A stretch of 42,117 nt of DNA, from contig JBLNBZ010000145.1 in NCBI GenBank assembly GCA_050260355.1, positions 1 through 42,117 of the forward strand, in the 5' to 3' direction. This stretch comes from CADEFX01 sp050260355. Lineage in GTDB: Bacteria > Pseudomonadota > Alphaproteobacteria > Rhizobiales > Hyphomicrobiaceae. The position numbers and the translations under genes are program-made. The notes below the pieces were generated by a model. That model did not search any database. It was not told the DNA's origin and saw nothing but the letters and a program-made list of their open reading frames with translations. Below, piece after piece: positions 40,365 through 42,117 of this stretch; the stretch's first letter is position 1, and the number at the start of each line of letters is the position of its first letter.

Positions 40365-41615
40365 ATGGCAACCGCATCCACGAACCAAGCCGGCACCAGC
40401 GGCGGCGCACCGAACAGCTTTCGCACCGGACCCAACGAGCAGGGGTTTTTCGGCCTCTTTGGCGGCCGTTTCGTTGCCGAGACGCTGATGCCGCTCATCC
40501 TCGACCTGGAGAAAGCCTACAACGAGGCGAAGGCCGATCCCGCCTTCCAGGCCGAGCTCAGCCACCTCAATACGCACTACGCCGGCAGGCCGAGCCCGCT
40601 CTATTACGCGGAACGTCTGACCCAGCACCTCGGCGGGGCCAAGATCTACTTCAAGCGCGACGAGCTCAATCACACTGGCAGCCACAAGATCAACAACTGC
40701 CTCGGACAGATCCTGCTCGCCCGCCGCATGGGCAAGCGGCGCATCATTGCCGAGACGGGTGCCGGCCAGCACGGCGTCGCGGTGGCCACGGTGTGCGCAC
40801 GCTACGGCATGCCGTGCGAGATCTACATGGGCAAGACCGACGTCGAGCGGCAGAAGCCGAACGTGTTCCGCATGGGCCTGCTGGGCGCCAAGGTCAATCC
40901 GGTGACGTCGGGCGCCGGCACGCTCAAGGATGCCATGAACGAGGCGCTGCGCGACTGGGTCACCCATGTGCGCGACACTTATTACATCATCGGGACGGCG
41001 GCCGGGCCCCATCCCTACCCTGCCATGGTGCGCGACTTCCAGTGCGTCATCGGCAACGAGGTGCGCGAGCAGATGATGGCCGCGGAGGGCCGTCTGCCCG
41101 ACACGCTGGTTGCCTGCATCGGCGGAGGCTCCAACGCCATCGGCCTGTTCCACCCGTTCCTCGACGAGAAGAGTGTCAAGATCTACGGCGTGGAAGCGGC
41201 CGGCCACGGCCTCGATGTGCCGAACGGACACGCCGCCTCCATGAATGGCGGCAGGCCTGGCGTTCTGCACGGCAACCGGACATACCTGCTGCAGGACGAG
41301 GAGGGCCAGATCCTGGAAGGCCACTCGATCTCGGCCGGCCTCGATTATCCGGGTGTCGGCCCCGAGCACTCCTGGCTCAAGGACTCGGGCCGCGTGACCT
41401 ACGCGTCGGCGACCGACAAGGAGGCGCTCGAAGCCTTCCAGCTCTGCACGCGGCTCGAGGGCATCATCCCCGCGCTCGAGCCGGCCCACGCGCTGGCGTG
41501 GGTCCGCAAGCTTGCGCCAACCCTCCCGAAGAACGACCTGCTGGTGATGAACATGTGCGGCCGCGGCGACAAGGACGTGTTTGCGGTGGCTGCGCACCTC
41601 GGCATGAAGATGTGA
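40365..41615 (+). CDS. trpB: Tryptophan synthase beta subunit
   Basis: This 416-residue PLP enzyme condenses indole with serine. The PLP Lys is Lys108 in ELNHTGSHKINNCLGQ; the phosphate-binding loop is CIGGGSNAIG, and other landmarks are GFFGLFGGRFVAETLMP, ETGAGQHGVAVATV and SAGLDYPGVGPEHSWLKD. The ATG at 40365 is preferred; the frame opens earlier at 40299 inside the trpF end. trpA follows closely, as the two subunits form one complex that channels indole. Confidence 0.98.
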   Translation: MATASTNQAGTSGGAPNSFRTGPNEQGFFGLFGGRFVAETLMPLILDLEKAYNEAKADPAFQAELSHLNTHYAGRPSPLYYAERLTQHLGGAKIYFKRDELNHTGSHKINNCLGQILLARRMGKRRIIAETGAGQHGVAVATVCARYGMPCEIYMGKTDVERQKPNVFRMGLLGAKVNPVTSGAGTLKDAMNEALRDWVTHVRDTYYIIGTAAGPHPYPAMVRDFQCVIGNEVREQMMAAEGRLPDTLVACIGGGSNAIGLFHPFLDEKSVKIYGVEAAGHGLDVPNGHAASMNGGRPGVLHGNRTYLLQDEEGQILEGHSISAGLDYPGVGPEHSWLKDSGRVTYASATDKEALEAFQLCTRLEGIIPALEPAHALAWVRKLAPTLPKNDLLVMNMCGRGDKDVFAVAAHLGMKM

Positions 41616-41641
41616 TGACGGCTCGCGGGGAAGCATCCTTC

Positions 41642-42117
41642 ATGACCAAGGAATCACGCATCGATCGCCGCTTCGCCGACCTGAAGCGACAGGGCCGGGC
41701 GGGGCTCGTCACGTTCATCACTGCGGGCGATCCCGACTATGAGACCTCGAAGGAGATTTTGCTCGGGCTGCCCGCGGCGGGTGCCGACATCATCGAGCTC
41801 GGCATGCCGTTCTCCGACCCGATGGCGGATGGGCCTGCCGTCCAGGCCTCGTCGCAGCGCGCCCTAAAGGGCGGACACACCATGCAGCGGACGTTTGACC
41901 TGGTGCGCGAATTCCGCGCTCGGGACTCCGAAACGCCCATTGTCCTCTTCGGCTACTACAATCCCATCTATGTCCATCCGCGCGAGCGCTTCCTCGACCG
42001 TGCGGTCGCAGCGGGCGCGGACGGCCTCCTCGTCGTCGATGTGCCGCCTGAGGCCGACGACGAGCTCTGCTTGCCGGCCCTGCAGCGCGGCCTCAACTTC
42101 ATCCGCCTGGCGACGCC
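41642..42117 (+). CDS. trpA: Tryptophan synthase alpha subunit (3' end missing)
   Basis: The first 158 residues of TrpA are present before the window ends in mid-codon. The protein splits indole-3-glycerol phosphate. Visible are MTKESRIDRRFADLKRQGRAGLVTFITAGDPD, the catalytic Glu in ADIIELGMPFSDPMADGPAVQ, and the second catalytic Asp in LLVVDVPPEADDEL. The ATG at 41642 has GGGGAAG upstream; an in-frame ATG at 41615 overlapping the trpB stop is an alternative. Confidence 0.96.
   Translation, partial: MTKESRIDRRFADLKRQGRAGLVTFITAGDPDYETSKEILLGLPAAGADIIELGMPFSDPMADGPAVQASSQRALKGGHTMQRTFDLVREFRARDSETPIVLFGYYNPIYVHPRERFLDRAVAAGADGLLVVDVPPEADDELCLPALQRGLNFIRLAT

Noticed and set aside
40215..41636. 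473-residue frame antisense to trpB
   Set aside because: trpB is a full, recognisable enzyme with its PLP lysine; the antisense frame is a GC-driven shadow.

Overview
The window is GC-rich chromosomal DNA whose gene content fits an alphaproteobacterium of the order Hyphomicrobiales (Rhizobiales). The best evidence is the right arm: a TIGR02300-type zinc-ribbon gene, aroA, cmk, rpsA, sppA, ihfB, a lapA-like gene, trpF, trpB and trpA in that order. Rhizobial-type amino acid (aap) and heme uptake (hmu) genes agree. Genus cannot be called by eye. The window opens inside a rimK-like gene and closes inside trpA.

Layout. 1-4.2 kb: rimK end, rpe, a small secreted protein, a DUF2130 coiled-coil protein and an FAD oxidoreductase of the L-2-hydroxyglutarate dehydrogenase family. 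4.2-9.1 kb: an iron/redox block made of a diheme peroxidase fused to a cupredoxin domain, its helical periplasmic partner, a PiuC-type dioxygenase, bacterioferritin, a Bfd-like ferredoxin and an unrecognised cysteine-rich protein. 9.1-17.3 kb: a heme acquisition locus built on a divergent promoter. Leftward run hemP, hmuT, hmuU, hmuV and an Rrf2-type regulator; rightward run an outer-membrane heme receptor, an HmuQ-like heme-degrading monooxygenase, HutX and a TonB protein. A 23-bp palindrome with TGA-N9-TCA spacing lies between them. Together these genes cover import across both membranes, opening of the heme ring, iron storage and probably regulation; exbB and exbD are not in the window.

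17.3-22 kb: a general L-amino-acid ABC transporter in the order aapP-aapJ-aapQ-aapM, with a strong hairpin between aapJ and aapQ. 22-31.1 kb: mixed accessory genes: a low-complexity membrane protein, a GMC oxidoreductase, a GNAT acetyltransferase divergent from a family 17 glycosyltransferase, a TauE/SafE exporter, a small conserved protein, two related Gly/His-rich secreted proteins, an isochorismatase-fold hydrolase and glutaryl-CoA dehydrogenase.

31.15-33.16 kb: a hipB-hipA module lies between the 3' end of an intact tRNA-Ala(GGC) gene and a 28-bp, one-mismatch copy of that 3' end, which is the geometry of a tRNA-targeted insertion. Upstream of hipB four operator-like dyads repeat with an exact 27-bp period. 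33.2-42.1 kb is the conserved housekeeping arm, all rightward except the zinc-ribbon gene.

The observations most worth following are the hipBA insertion with its phased operators, the peroxidase-cupredoxin fusion, the heme-operon Rrf2 regulator that lacks cluster cysteines beside an IRO-like palindrome, and the cysteine-rich protein beside bfd and bfr.
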